A stretch of DNA of 43,613 bases from Haplomitrium mnioides (GCA_049999725.1 JBNGIS010020551.1:1-43613); one strand, 5' to 3'; counted from the first letter of the stretch, positions 9,701 through 19,969 are shown. Program-made: numbers and translations. The notes: generated by a model from the sequence alone, not told the origin.

Positions 9701-10405
9701 TTCAAACATATATGGTTCCCAGTACTCACCTATGCTACATTGTAGTTTTTAGAATCTGTTGCTCAACCAAGAATACTCACCTATACTAGGATTGGAAGCA
9801 AGTGGCTTTTCTTGCTTGCTTGCCAGTAACCCGAGTCTGTAAGCTTCAGAGATAGACAAGATATTGAGGTGTGCCACACCTATCTATTCTTCCATTTGCT
9901 TTATTGCTGGCCGGAAGGGCCGTGGAGTAGATTAGGGGCCAGGAGGGCCGTGGAGTAGATTAGAACCCTTCTTCGAAAATTCTTCTTTTTCTTCCTGGCA
10001 CATCCGTGTGGAAGTCTTGAATCTGTCTTTGTCGGTCTTGTGTTACTACTTCAAGTGTGTATGGTTTTCTTGTTTCTAATTTGTGTATTGGTGTTTGTCT
10101 TTCCTACGAGCAATGTGTTCTTTTTTGTCCCAGTTCAGTTGTTTGTATTGTTTCTGTTTGTTGTTTTGTTATATGTCTTTTTGTAGAAGTCCCAACCAAC
10201 AACAGGAGGAGGTTGTGAGCAGGGGACGCTCAAGATTCAAAAGGGAGATTCTGTTAGGTTATGAGGTAGGCGACTGAAGAAGCTTTTGGAAGAGCTTTAT
10301 TGGAGCACAAGGAGGAGCACATTCATCAATGAGCAACAAAATGGCATCTCATGGCTATAGGGAAGTGCCATTCTGTCATTCGTTCGGAGCAGGACACAGA
10401 AAGTT
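9701..10405 (+). other. Internal region of gypsy A without recognisable gene
   Basis: There are T-rich stretches (about 9980-10190) and a short repeated phrase GGGCCGTGGAGTAGATTAG near 9920-9963, but no open frame with a known domain. At 10219-10262 the sequence resembles the segment just before LTR2 and its first bases (see the separate entry). Confidence 0.5.
10219..10262 (+). other. Second copy of the polypurine/LTR-start junction inside gypsy A
   Basis: The block GGGGACGCTCAAGATTCAAA then AGGGAGATTCTGTTAGG closely parallels 15903-15938, which reads GGGACGTTCAGGATTGAA then CCGAAGGATCTGTTAGG and runs into LTR2. In the internal copy the AAAAGGGAGA polypurine stretch is better preserved. After TGTTAGG it departs from LTR sequence, and the captured SF3B3 fragment follows 140 bases later. 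Confidence 0.5.
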
Positions 10406-10629
10406 GAAGTGATTGATGACAATGGAAAGCTCCAAACTCTTCTATCTATTGAGGTCTTTGGGGCTATTTGATCACTTTTGCAGTTCCCATTTCACCGGCT
10501 CTCACAAGGATTACATTGTTGTTGGCTCAGACTCTGGCAGGATTGCTATTCTTGAGTATGAACGTGAGAAAAACATGTTTGAAAAATCAGGTTGCTGTGG
10601 CATTGTTCCTGGATAGTACATGGCCATTG
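10406..10629 (+). pseudogene. SF3B3: Captured fragment of splicing factor 3B subunit 3 (SF3B3/SAP130)
   Basis: One frame reads DDNGKLQTLLSIEVFGAI, then after a one-base shift near 10490 the next reads GSHKDYIVVGSDSGRIAILEY and KSGCCGIVPG. This is the conserved N-terminal beta-propeller region of SF3B3, a large U2 snRNP SF3b subunit of about 1200 residues. Only some 75 residues are present, with a frameshift, stops, and an internal loss between NMFEK and KSGC. It has no start of its own and lies inside the retrotransposon, so it is a transduplicated gene piece and not a working gene. Confidence 0.85.
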
Positions 10630-11636
10630 GTGGAGACATTTTGCGAATAGATCTCCAAGGAGTAGAGATCGGTTGCAAGAAACAAGTAGTGGGAAGGATC
10701 GCGGGTGTTGGACGATCATTTTGAGCCTAGCCATATCTGGGGTTGGTTTCTTGACGTTTCGTGCAATGGAGTACGTTCAATGGTTGGTTTCTTGACATTC
10801 TTGCAATTTGTAGTTGGTTTCTTGACGTCTTGCAATTGAGTACCCAGTTGGATGGTCGTTAATATGACCAGCGCATGGAAGGATTGTGAAGAAACGGGAG
10901 GAAAGAGCAGACTAAATAAACCCAGAGCTTCTGTCACCTCCTTTGTGCAGTTGCTCAACTTTTCAACAAGTGCTTTTACTGGTTTTTCCAAGGTATGTAC
11001 GATGGAGGTACAATTTCTATAGCTTGTTCGTATCATTGGCACATTGACGACAAAGCATCTTCGTCCAAGAACAGGACATGCGGTGCCCAACAACACTACA
11101 TTAGTCGAAATCTTCTTTGTGAGGATATCTCAGGAGGGCAAGAGTCTGCTATAGTTGAAAAGAAAGGGGAACATGCGGCTGTCTACAAAGGGACGATTTC
11201 ACAGTTCTCAAAAGAAAAGCAAGGTCAACTTGTGAAGAGTAGGAAATTCTATCTACTAAGATTGAGGCGACATCGTTTTTGTTTGCTTGCGTGGGATTTA
11301 GTTTTGTTGCATCACATGAGTTGGTGTAGGAAAAGCAAGGCGGAGGTGTTCAAGAGCGCTGGAAAGGAGGCGGGGACATGTAGACCCAGATGTTTTTGAC
11401 ATTTGCAGAGTTTTGATGCCCGTAAAAAACATTCCGTGCAATTGCATTTGCAAGTATTTTAAGCAGTGAGTTTACTCTCTGCACAAGGAACTTGAAGAGT
11501 CTTGTGGGTTCTACAAAGGCGTTAAATGCTGAAGAGCTGCAGAATCTTGACAATCATTTTAAACACATTTCGGCAAATGGTCTGAGGTGCTTGAATTGTG
11601 AAGCAAAATGATAGATGGAGGAGCAGACATGCCGTG
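10630..11636 (+). other. Unassigned internal sequence of gypsy A
   Basis: A phrase TTGGTTTCTTGACGT is repeated three times at about 10743-10830. A plus-strand frame at 10995-11399 (134 codons) and a stretch near 11440-11600 reading EFTLCTRNLKSLVGSTKALN look coding-like, but I recognise no family. Given the captured neighbours, these may be further host-gene pieces. Confidence 0.4.
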
Positions 11637-11694
11637 CACCATGGCTCACGAGCAGAGTGGAGGAGTGCGACGGAGGAGTTTGGAGAGTGCAATG
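11637..11694 (+). repeat. 58-bp direct repeat, left copy flanking the assembly gap
   Basis: It starts CACCATGGCTCACGAGCAGA and ends GTGCAATG directly at the first N. It differs from 11795-11852 by two bases only. Confidence 0.95.
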
Positions 11695-11794
11695 NNNNNN
11701 NNNNNNNNNNNNNNNNNNNNNNNNNNNNNNNNNNNNNNNNNNNNNNNNNNNNNNNNNNNNNNNNNNNNNNNNNNNNNNNNNNNNNNNNNNNNNN
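11695..11794. other. Assembly gap of exactly 100 N
   Basis: A run of 100 N, the usual placeholder for a gap of unknown size. The sequence on the two sides is the same 58-bp repeat, so the true content could be more tandem copies or nothing at all. Frames drawn across the N run are not real. Confidence 0.98.
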
Positions 11795-11852
11795 CACCAT
11801 GGCTCACGAGCAGAGTGGAGGAGTACGACGGAGGAGTTTGGAGAGCGCAATG
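11795..11852 (+). repeat. 58-bp direct repeat, right copy flanking the assembly gap
   Basis: It begins at the first base after the N run and matches 11637-11694 except for two G/A or T/C changes. Confidence 0.95.
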
Positions 11853-12618
11853 AAAGAGTCACAAGCGCGAACAAAAGTTGTGTTGCGTCATTTGCTGCCC
11901 TCACTTTTGCAGGCGGTTCTTGTGGAAAATATTGACGTCAAGTATGTTGGATTTTATACCTGGTTTAATTTTCAGCCTGGCAAAGCAAGCCATAAGAAGC
12001 AAGTATCACTTGGTTTTTGACGATTCAAGCTGAAGTCTTAGCATTACAAGTAGCTATATCGAGTGTGATTTCAAGAGGAGAAAAAAGCTATGGCTCAAGA
12101 ACCTTCTTCATGGCTTTGTGGCAAGGCCAGAGTCAACGCCGAATGGATCTATGAATTTGATGGTTTGGCAGTGCACTCTGCCATGAAAACAGTGGATGTG
12201 AATGGTTGAAGTGGAGAAGGAGGAACAAGGGTGGTAAGGAGAAAACGTTTGCCTGTTTTCGGCAAAGAAAAGGAAGCCGAAGAAGCTCCATGGTAGTGCG
12301 TGTGCTTGCAGCCTCTATGGCTTTTGATGTTGATTTTGCAGTGAGAGAGCTGCACAAGGGTTCAGAAATGTGGATGGCTAGGTGATGGCATTCGTTGAGC
12401 TACATACAACTACTTGACCCCTTCCTAGTAATCTAATCCTTTGCATGTTGAGTTCTGCTCAGAATTGAGCAAACTTTGGCTTGTTGGAAAGCTATGCTAA
12501 AGGTGCTTCCAATGCAAGTAATTTGTAGGGATTTGGAGCAGAAATAAAAATCTGACACTTAAAAGGTGTTCAAGAGCAGATCAGAGTGTGAAAGCTGCAT
12601 GAATGCATAGTTGGAATC
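11853..12618 (+). other. Unassigned internal sequence of gypsy A
   Basis: The frame from 11852 reads LRHLLPSLLQAVLVENIDVK, which looks like genuine former coding sequence, but I cannot name a family. From about 12030 to 12618 no frame stands out on either strand. Confidence 0.4.
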
Positions 12619-12990
12619 ATGGAGGTTCAGACAAGTGATAAACCAATCGATTTTGTGCTGGAGAGAGTGTTATGTATGAACGTTCTTTCTTCTGACTACC
12701 TCAAAGAGTTATACAGGCTCAAAACATATCATGAAGTGATTGATGAGATCTACAATCAGGTGGACCACGTGGAGCCTTGAATGACTGGAAACTGTCAAGG
12801 TCCATCAACTATGTTTTGTCTGCTTTACAAATTTTTCACCATGAAGCTGTTGGTGAAGTAGTTGCAAGGGTTGTTGAATCACATATCCAATGGTGGTAGA
12901 ACTACAACCATGGGAGTATATGTTTGTGATCTTCTTCTTGATTGGTATTACTTCCACACTCTGTTTCCACGAATACATGTATCAGTCATG
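12619..12990 (+). pseudogene. PRP38: Captured fragment of pre-mRNA-splicing factor PRP38
   Basis: One frame from an ATG reads SSDYLKELYRLKTYHEVIDE, IYNQVDHVEP, a stop in place of Trp, then MTGNCQGPS, FCLLYKFFTMKL, a stop in place of Gln, and GLLNH. It then jumps to GGRTTTMGVYVCDLLL and LFPRIHVSVM. These are landmark sequences of the PRP38 family, a U4/U6.U5 tri-snRNP component needed for spliceosome activation. The junction after GLLNH leaves out the central part of the domain (the region normally giving SPYIR..GFLYLR), so the fragment has an internal deletion. Two nonsense changes and the setting inside the retrotransposon make it non-functional. No intron interrupts the matching parts, which fits capture through an RNA copy. 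Confidence 0.9.
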
Positions 12991-13681
12991 CAACCTGGAG
13001 CAGCAAAAGACTTGCTGCGAGACGCTTGAGAGAGGAGAATTCGCAAGGTGAGGCTAATGGCACTAGAACTGGAATGGAAATAATTCCTGAATTGTAGTGA
13101 TCTCAAAGAAAAATGCATGATACAGGCACGAGATAGGGGATGTCCAATCGCAGTGAGTGGAGGTGTTGGTGGTTTAGCTAATTGAGCTCTGAAATCCATC
13201 AAGCAACAACTAAATTCTTTGTTGAGCATTAATAGCAACGTGTGAAAGCTGATAGATCAAAAAAGTATGAATGAACGTGTGCAATAGACTAAGCACCTCT
13301 TTGTCACTCAAGAGGAGGAGGCAACAAACATTTTGTTTACAAAAAAATGATGCCCAGAGAGGAATGGAGTGCTAAAGGTCTACAAAATTGATAGGTAAGT
13401 TCTCACAGGATGCAGAACTACAAACAGGCTCCCAATTTCAGCCCTCTTTGTAGTCTTTGAGAGAGGTCAAGAGGCATTCAAACAATCGTCAATGACTATT
13501 AGTGAGCCTTCATTGAGCAACGCAAGAGGTGATGATGGGTGTTGGAGACATTTTTCCAAAGAGAAATTGACATGGCAAAAGGAGCAAGTTAAGGAAGTTT
13601 GCTTATCAAGAAATGGAGCAGCCTTTTCATTCAACCTAGAGATATTTGTTGAGGCAGGGCAACAACATTAATTGAGCAGAG
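12991..13681 (+). other. Unassigned internal sequence of gypsy A
   Basis: The plus frame contains phrases such as FVTQEEEATNILF and FVVFERGQEAFKQ between stops. They look like former coding sequence, but I cannot match them to a family. The reverse-strand frame at 12948-13238 lies partly across the PRP38 fragment and is a shadow. Confidence 0.35.
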
Positions 13682-14023
13682 CAGCAACAGGAATATGCAG
13701 CTTCATTGTTGTCAATTCTGTCACAAGAGGTGGATGACAGTAAGTGGGCAATTACCGCAGTTGGTGGCATTCCTCCCTTAGTACAGTTGCTTGAGACTGG
13801 TTCCTCTAGAGTCACAGAGGATTCTACGGTTGTGCTGGGCAATCTGTGCAGCCACAACAAAGACATCCAAGCCTGTGTGGAGACAACAGAAGCTGTGCCT
13901 GCCCTATTGTGGTTGCTCAAGAATGTTGGTATCAAAGGACAAGAAATTGCCTCAAGAGCCATGACGCAGCTGAAGGAAGAACATAGGAGTTTGAGAGCTG
14001 CAAGTTCATCAAAGGGCAATTGA
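13682..14023 (+). pseudogene. CSI1: Captured fragment of a CSI1-like armadillo-repeat protein
   Basis: The open frame reads [40 protein letters not shown], then [20 protein letters not shown] and [16 protein letters not shown]. This matches the armadillo repeats of plant CELLULOSE SYNTHASE-INTERACTIVE 1 and relatives, long proteins (about 2100 residues) that link cellulose synthase complexes to cortical microtubules. About 100 residues (two to three armadillo repeats) are present and no C2 domain follows. The match ends near [12 protein letters not shown] and the frame closes at 14023. It is intact over this stretch, but it is an isolated piece inside the retrotransposon. Confidence 0.85.
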
Positions 14024-14879
14024 GTGCAGGGTTGGAGGCAAATCATGGGAGACTGTGTTTTGTTGAGAAGAGGTGCTGGAATTTTAGCTGCATATGAGGC
14101 ATTGAGTGTGAGGAGGAAGATAAATGGCACCGGAGAATGTTGCTGAAGAATGGGTTGAAGAAGAATTTTCACACCAAGGATTGATGTAGCTAAAGAGTTT
14201 TGTTGCAGAATCTGGTGGAGTTGGAGAGTTTTGCTATAGAATTCATTGGAGCTGATGTGTTTGCTGGAATTCTGAATTGAAGGGTTTCACCAAAGCAGAA
14301 GTCCATGGACCCTTTTTGTTCGCTGCATCAGACTTGGTCATTGTGCCAATGTAGGAGCAAGAGCTGTGGTCTGTCTCAGATCAGCAAGGTCACATTAGTG
14401 AAGAAGGAATTGAGATTGTTGAATGTGTCAATGAAGAAGAGGGAAAGAGGAAAGCGCCTTCGCAGGTTTGAAGCCTATTTAAGAGGTGGAAGTTCTGGAA
14501 GTCGATTAGTACAATAAATTTGTCTAATTGTGTGATCAAGAGTGGCATGGGCAAGAATTTTGTAGAGCACAAAATCTGTCAAGCCTGGTGTTGAGATGGA
14601 AAGAGAAGATAGAGCAAACAACAAAGTTGAAGACTCTGTTTTGCAGCCAGCAAGGGTAAGGAGGTTGGGATTGTGGAGTATTTTGTTATAGGCATGAGTG
14701 TGTTTGTTGCAAGACTGGCCAAAAAATGGAGATCAGAAAAAACTAAATCAGATAGAGAAATCAAGCTAGGGTTGCCTATATGAGTTTGTTGTAGGCTGCA
14801 AGGAGATCAGAAATCCAGAAAGGGTGTTTGACCCTTTGCTGTGGAGTTGCCAAAGTGTTTGTTCAGTTGGTTGTTGTTT
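14024..14879 (+). other. Unassigned internal sequence of gypsy A
   Basis: There is no recognisable domain. A Lys/Arg-rich frame at 14305-14517 and the reverse-strand frame at 13636-14172 (largely antisense to the CSI1 piece) show nothing I can support as a gene. Confidence 0.4.
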
Positions 14880-15762
14880 GTTGAAGTTGGAGATGCCCTT
14901 AGTGCCTATCTTACCCTTATCTGCTTTTGAGAAATGGGGACTAGACTTCATTGGTCCCATTACCCCACCTTCTCGCGCAAGACGAAGTCAATATATACTA
15001 GCAGCTACTGATTATGTTACAAAGTGGGCGAAAGCTATCGCGCCTCATGCTGATAATGCAATATCAGTTGCTTCCTTCCTCTATTCCCAGGTTTTGACCC
15101 GATATAGCTGTCCTTTAGAGTTGGTTAGTGATTGTGGTACTCATTTTTTGAATGAGGTCATTGAGGCCTTCATAGCTCTGTACTCCATCCCCCACCACAC
15201 ATCAGCGCTATACCATCCTCAAGCCAATGGCCAAGCCAAGAGTACCAAAACAGTTTCGCATCACATATCTGACTGGGATGAGCATTTACCAGCAACCTTA
15301 TGGGCCTATCGCTCCATGACCAAAGTCGCTACAGGTTTTGCACCATTCCACTTAGTCTACGGGCAAGAGGCCTTACTGCCCATTGAAATACAGGTCCATT
15401 CCTTGCGGGTTGCCATTTCCAATTGATTAGGACCCTTAGAGTCCTTGAAACACTAACTGGAAACCTTAGAACAATTGCAAGAGGATAGGATTCAGGCCTC
15501 AGATCTGCGCTTTTCCCATCAGAACCACATCAAGCTCTCCCATGATAAAACAATTACGAGGCATACATTTGTGGCCGATGACCTGGTTCTTGTGTTTGAC
15601 ATGAGATTTTTACATTTTGCACCCAAGTTCACTACCCATTGGTCTGGCCCTTACAGGGTGACAACTGTCCATCCCCATGGCTACCTCAACCTTTCCACAT
15701 TAGATGGTACAACCTTTGTTGCCCCTGTGGATGCCAATCATGTGAAGCTCTATTGTGTCTAA
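14880..15762 (+). pseudogene. Gypsy integrase remnant with mutated catalytic glutamate
   Basis: The frame reads WGLDFIGPI (first Asp, codon 14944-14946), YVTKWAKA, SDCGTHFLNEVI (second Asp, 15130-15132), then HPQANGQAKSTK. The third catalytic residue, normally Glu in NGQAEST, is Lys (codon 15238-15240). A few residues are missing before SDWDEHLPATLWAYRS. After a stop at 15424-15426 and a shift, the C-terminal part continues as VADDLVLVFD and HWSGPYRVTTVHPHGYLNLS to a stop at 15762. The zinc-binding HHCC module is not visible upstream. The order and wording are those of plant gypsy integrases. The Lys change and the breaks make it inactive. Confidence 0.9.
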
Positions 15763-15931
15763 GTTTTCGTGTTTGGAAGTGTATGTGGAAGTACCTTGCT
15801 CTTTGTCGTTAGTTTTTTTTTCTTCCAAGTGTTTTGTTCCTTGCCACCATGCCACAAACCAACCTTGGGGAAGTCCAGAGCAGCCAGTCAGTATTCTTTG
15901 CACGGGACGTTCAGGATTGAACCGAAGGATC
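15763..15931 (+). promoter_or_regulatory. 3' untranslated region and purine-rich junction before LTR2
   Basis: Non-coding DNA between the integrase stop and the TG of LTR2, ending GGATTGAACCGAAGGATC. The polypurine tract expected here is weak (GAACCGAAGGA). The parallel internal copy at about 10240-10250 has a cleaner AAAAGGGAGA. Confidence 0.5.
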
Positions 15932-18900
15932 TGTTAGGGTCCAAGATGGGAGCTAAAGATGCACGCAAGGAGAGACAAAGGAGGAAGAAATCAAGAAAAA
16001 GGAAAAAAGCAAGCAAGCAAATGGTAGAAATGGAAAACAATGGACACTGTCCAAACATAAGGACGGAAGATTCTCAAAAATTCAACCAAAAGACTTTCAT
16101 AAGATCTAGTTAAATTTTTTTATTATATTTAAAGTATGAAACCTTTTTAGGATCTAGAAACGCAATTTTAGGAATAGCATGTGTCTTCTGAATCACAGGT
16201 ACCAATCAGGTCAAGAAATGGATCAGGCAATACCGACAACAACTCGAACAGTTGAAATTGAAGAAAAAAATGGAGGAGCATCACTGCGGCAGAAAAAAGA
16301 AAAGAAATGCGCTATTTGTACGTGAAGGTAGTGTGTGTGTGTGTGTGTATTGTAAATGTTTGCAAGTACATGTTTTGTGTTTTGTGGTATATAGGGAATT
16401 TGTTTGGATTAGTAAAGAAGAACAAAATATTAATTAACTAATATTAAACCTAAGCTACTAAGCCAAGCCAAGGAGACAAGCAAGAAAAAAGGGGTTAAAA
16501 AATGAAGGGAGTAGATTGAGTGGATCCAATGGTGGAGATTGAAAGAAAGACACTCTCGTGTGTGGGAGTTAGGGCCACATAAAGAAAGAAGGGGGCCTCT
16601 TTTTAGCCCCCGCTCGTTCTCTCACTCTCTCGTTCTTGATTTTGGATGCGGCGCTGTTCTTGGAGGAGGAAGCACTCTTTCTTTTGGTTGGAGAATTTGG
16701 AGTTGATGCAGAAGATGTATGGATGAAGCGATGGAAGGAAGAAAAAACGCTCTTACGATGATATTGACCGTATGATGGAACAGCAACATGCAAGAGGCTT
16801 AAGAAAAAAAAAAAGGAAAACGATTGTTAGCCTCGAGGGTGGAAGATATGGAACCGGATGTAAAGAAACATTCCATGGACTGTTAAGAAGGCTCGGACAA
16901 AGAGTAGACTAGAGATGTATTGGTGCTTAAGGTGTGCTTGAAAACAAAAGATGGTTTATTCATCCTGGTTGCTAGAGGGATAGGGAGAAAATCACGTGGA
17001 AAGAGTGCGCGACTAATAAAAGGATTAATGGATGATGAGGGGGACTGAACAATTCAATCGACGACTCTATGGTATACTAGAAGAGCATGCAGTACATGTA
17101 GCCAGTTCCTAGCAGAGCTAGAGTTTTGAAGTCATGCTGATTCACCAGTGCAACATTCCTGGGGGCTAGAAGAAGACGACGGGATATTGGGACTTCCATG
17201 AGACACATGGCGAATGCGGACATGAGAGTTGGCTCTTGTTGTAGAGAATTCTAACGACGAGGATGCCCATGTAGATCGGCATAATTCTCGGGCAGCAATT
17301 TCTCTCCACAAGTGATGGAGATTCGACGTCGAAGGGGGGATGGATGCCCATGCTGCGAGGAGGGGGCAAGGAAATTCTTCACTACAGATGTTGTAATTGA
17401 AGAGAGAAGGCCCCATATCCAGTGGACTTGGATGAGAAAGAAAGAAGAGTGAGCGGTGGAGAAATCGATTAGCCTATCTTTGATGGAGGTAGTGTGCACA
17501 GTTGCGCATGAGCAAAGCGATCAATTGGGAGGAAGGAATAGATACCTGATGGCCTTGATAATCAATATACATGTCCAATTCGTGAGCTACAATGCATGAT
17601 GGGGGAAATCGCCTCAAGACAAAGGTTAGGACCTGGATGAAGCTGGATCGAGTGAAGGAATGAGAACAAAGGAAGAACTCTACGCAAGGGAGAGTTTATG
17701 AATAATTCATTGGCAGAGACAGAGGCAACGCCAAATGCGAGTCCCCATAAGTGTATTCAAGATAGAGGAAAGGCATAGGATAGAATCGCGGGTACTGGTG
17801 AATTGCAGTGTGGAAATCGTCGCTGTTTGATTCTTCAGCAGCGCATGAGTTCCGAATGTGCGCTTGGGCATTGGTTGGGTATGGAGAGGGAGAAAAATTC
17901 ATCTTGAATTGAGAAAAGGGGGAATGCAGCAAGGGGCTATAAGGAACGAGTCGCAAGTATACTGCTGCTAAAGAAAAGGTTGAATATTCAAACAAAATCA
18001 TCGAATTCTTTCCCATTGAATCAATTGAGATTTTGCACTCGCCGTACCTCGTCGTTTCTGTCCAGGCTGTATCGTCGGGTGGTCATATAGACTGGGTCCT
18101 CAAGCACGGAGGAAGAGTCGATTGAAATAGGAGGCGTTTGGGGGAGCCGCTGGTCTGGGCACTATTGCAAGGTCACAACTATGCGCACATCCCTTGGGGT
18201 GTCCTCAGATTGGCAGCCATAAGCTCTTTCACGCGGCGCCACAGTTGAGGGAGTTGGAATGAAACAAAGTTATTTGTCTCAAGGAAATCTGGACCCAATG
18301 ATGTAAAGAGAATTTTACTAGGACAGATTGGTAACCAGAAATTGGCAAGGTCCATTCGAGCCATTCCATTGCATGCTAAAAGGGAGTAGGCATGGAGCAA
18401 TCTCAATTTTAAACTCCCTACTTACATTTGAGGATGAGATACAGTCAATGAGAGTTGTGATAATTCAAAAGGTTGAGGAGGACTTGTGTTGCCGTCTTTC
18501 CTGCGCTTGACGTTTGCTCTCGCGTTGTTCCTAGGTGGCGAATGCAACCTTAATCGATGTTCATTGTTCATGTTCCATGGATAAAAGGCAATCAGATTAA
18601 GGCATATATATGGATCCGAGGTGAAAAAACAAAGAAAAAAGAAAGAGAAAAAAATGGGATAGACTTCTCTGCGAGTGTGTGGATCAAAGAAGAGCTGCAA
18701 GCAAACTAGTCTATGAAGAGAAGGCCGCATGAGGAGTTGCCTTCATCTAAACTACAACTTACCATTGAGACGTTGGGCTGTGCTACCGCCAAAGACGACA
18801 GTTTGGAGAGGTGACGGGAATTTTGTTTTGAATTTGAAAGGAAGACTGACATGAAGAAGCTGGGAGATACAACCCTTGATGTAGGAATAAACAAAAATTG

Positions 18901-19969
18901 CTACTATAGGGAGTGAGTCGGAGTGACCAGCAAGACTCAATAGAAAGAAAACAGATAATAGAAAGAAATATATGTGTTTGATGTGAAGGCATATAGAGGA
19001 AGTAGGGAAGGGGTTTTATAGTAGTATGACAAGGTGACTGTTGGGAGGATTGGAAGGCAGGAGATTGCGGTGGGTCTTGGAGCAACGTATGAAGACATTG
19101 GAAGGGGATGAAGATCTGATGATTGAATGAGGTGGCAAATAAGATTCTACACACGAAGGGTATGGGTTGCAAGGTGTTTGTGGTGAAGTGCACCAACTAT
19201 TTTGAGGACTCTAGTCTGATGGCTCCTTTCCCAAGGTGATGTTTGGCTGGTAGCTAAGGTAACAGAAAGTGAATCTATTTGTTTGTTCTGTATTTTGTTT
19301 GTGAGTACAATGTTATGTTCTTTTATTCTTTTTTCTTTTATGAGATTGTGTTATGGGCTATGAATTGAGGCAGGAGCTGAGTTTGTCTTTTTGTTGTTGG
19401 GACTGAGTCCGGAGAGGGAAGAAGTATTGTTCGAGTGGGAACACAAGAGAGAGTAGAGTTAGAGTAGTGAGTTCTCGTTGTTTATGACCCCAAAGGGGAA
19501 TCATATGACCTGAAACTATACTTGTGATTGGTGTTTATTTAAACCATTTTTCAGTAAAGTGCTATTCTTATTATTGCATATGCATGTGATTTCATTTTTG
19601 CATCTGTCTTGGTCTATCTTTCCTTGTTAAAACACCTAAAATCAGACGCATTTGAATTATTTCTTTTCAATTATGAGTTACTACTCCTGAGCCAAAAGAC
19701 AAACCCACATGCCAAAAAGTTGTTTGCAAGTCCTAAGCCGGTCATGGGGGGGAAGAAGCACCCTCACGATCCCTTGCATCCTGGTGGACTTCACTACCAC
19801 CACGACCAAGAGTATCTCTAGTTAGCCCGATCAGCGAGAAACCTTACCTCATCCCAATCCAATGACTTAAATCCAGAAGTTAGGCATTATTATACTACAA
19901 CCAAACCGAACCAATCCAATCCCAAAGACAGGGCTCCTCCCACTATGCCATGAAAATCAAGACCTAACA
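15932..19969 (+). repeat. 3' LTR of gypsy element A (4038 bp)
   Basis: It starts TGTTAGGGTCCAAGATGG and ends GACCTAACA, followed by atatg. It is collinear with LTR1 but has a shorter GT tract (16331-16348), lacks the block of about 75 bp found near 8654-8730 of LTR1, and has many single-base differences. The open frames it contains mirror those in LTR1. Confidence 0.9.
16331..16348. repeat. (GT)n microsatellite in LTR2
   Basis: About nine GT units at the site matching 5916-5959 of LTR1. Confidence 0.9.

Larger units (their letters stand above)
5515..19969 (+). mobile_element. Non-autonomous Ty3/gypsy LTR retrotransposon A with captured host gene fragments
   Basis: Two long direct repeats (5515-9684 and 15932-19969) start TGTTA and end CCTAACA and are flanked by a 5-bp duplication. 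A PBS follows the left LTR. The only retroviral coding sequence seen is a decayed gypsy integrase with C-terminal tail (14880-15762), just upstream of LTR2. I find no gag, protease or reverse transcriptase. Instead the 6.2-kb internal region holds fragments of SF3B3, PRP38 and a CSI1-like gene, plus unassigned sequence and an assembly gap. It must have moved using proteins from other elements. Its insertion inside copia A makes it younger than copia A. Confidence 0.9.

Noticed and set aside
11522-12020. Long frames running through the N gap near 11700
   Set aside because: They contain 100 unknown bases and a likely misjoined repeat, so the frame cannot be trusted.
10406-14023. SF3B3, PRP38 and CSI1 as resident host genes
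   Set aside because: Each is a short piece without start or remaining domains, and all lie between the PBS and integrase of one LTR element.
13636-14172. 178-codon reverse-strand frame
   Set aside because: Its strand is antisense to the clear CSI1-like armadillo frame at 13682-14023, and no known domain is seen.
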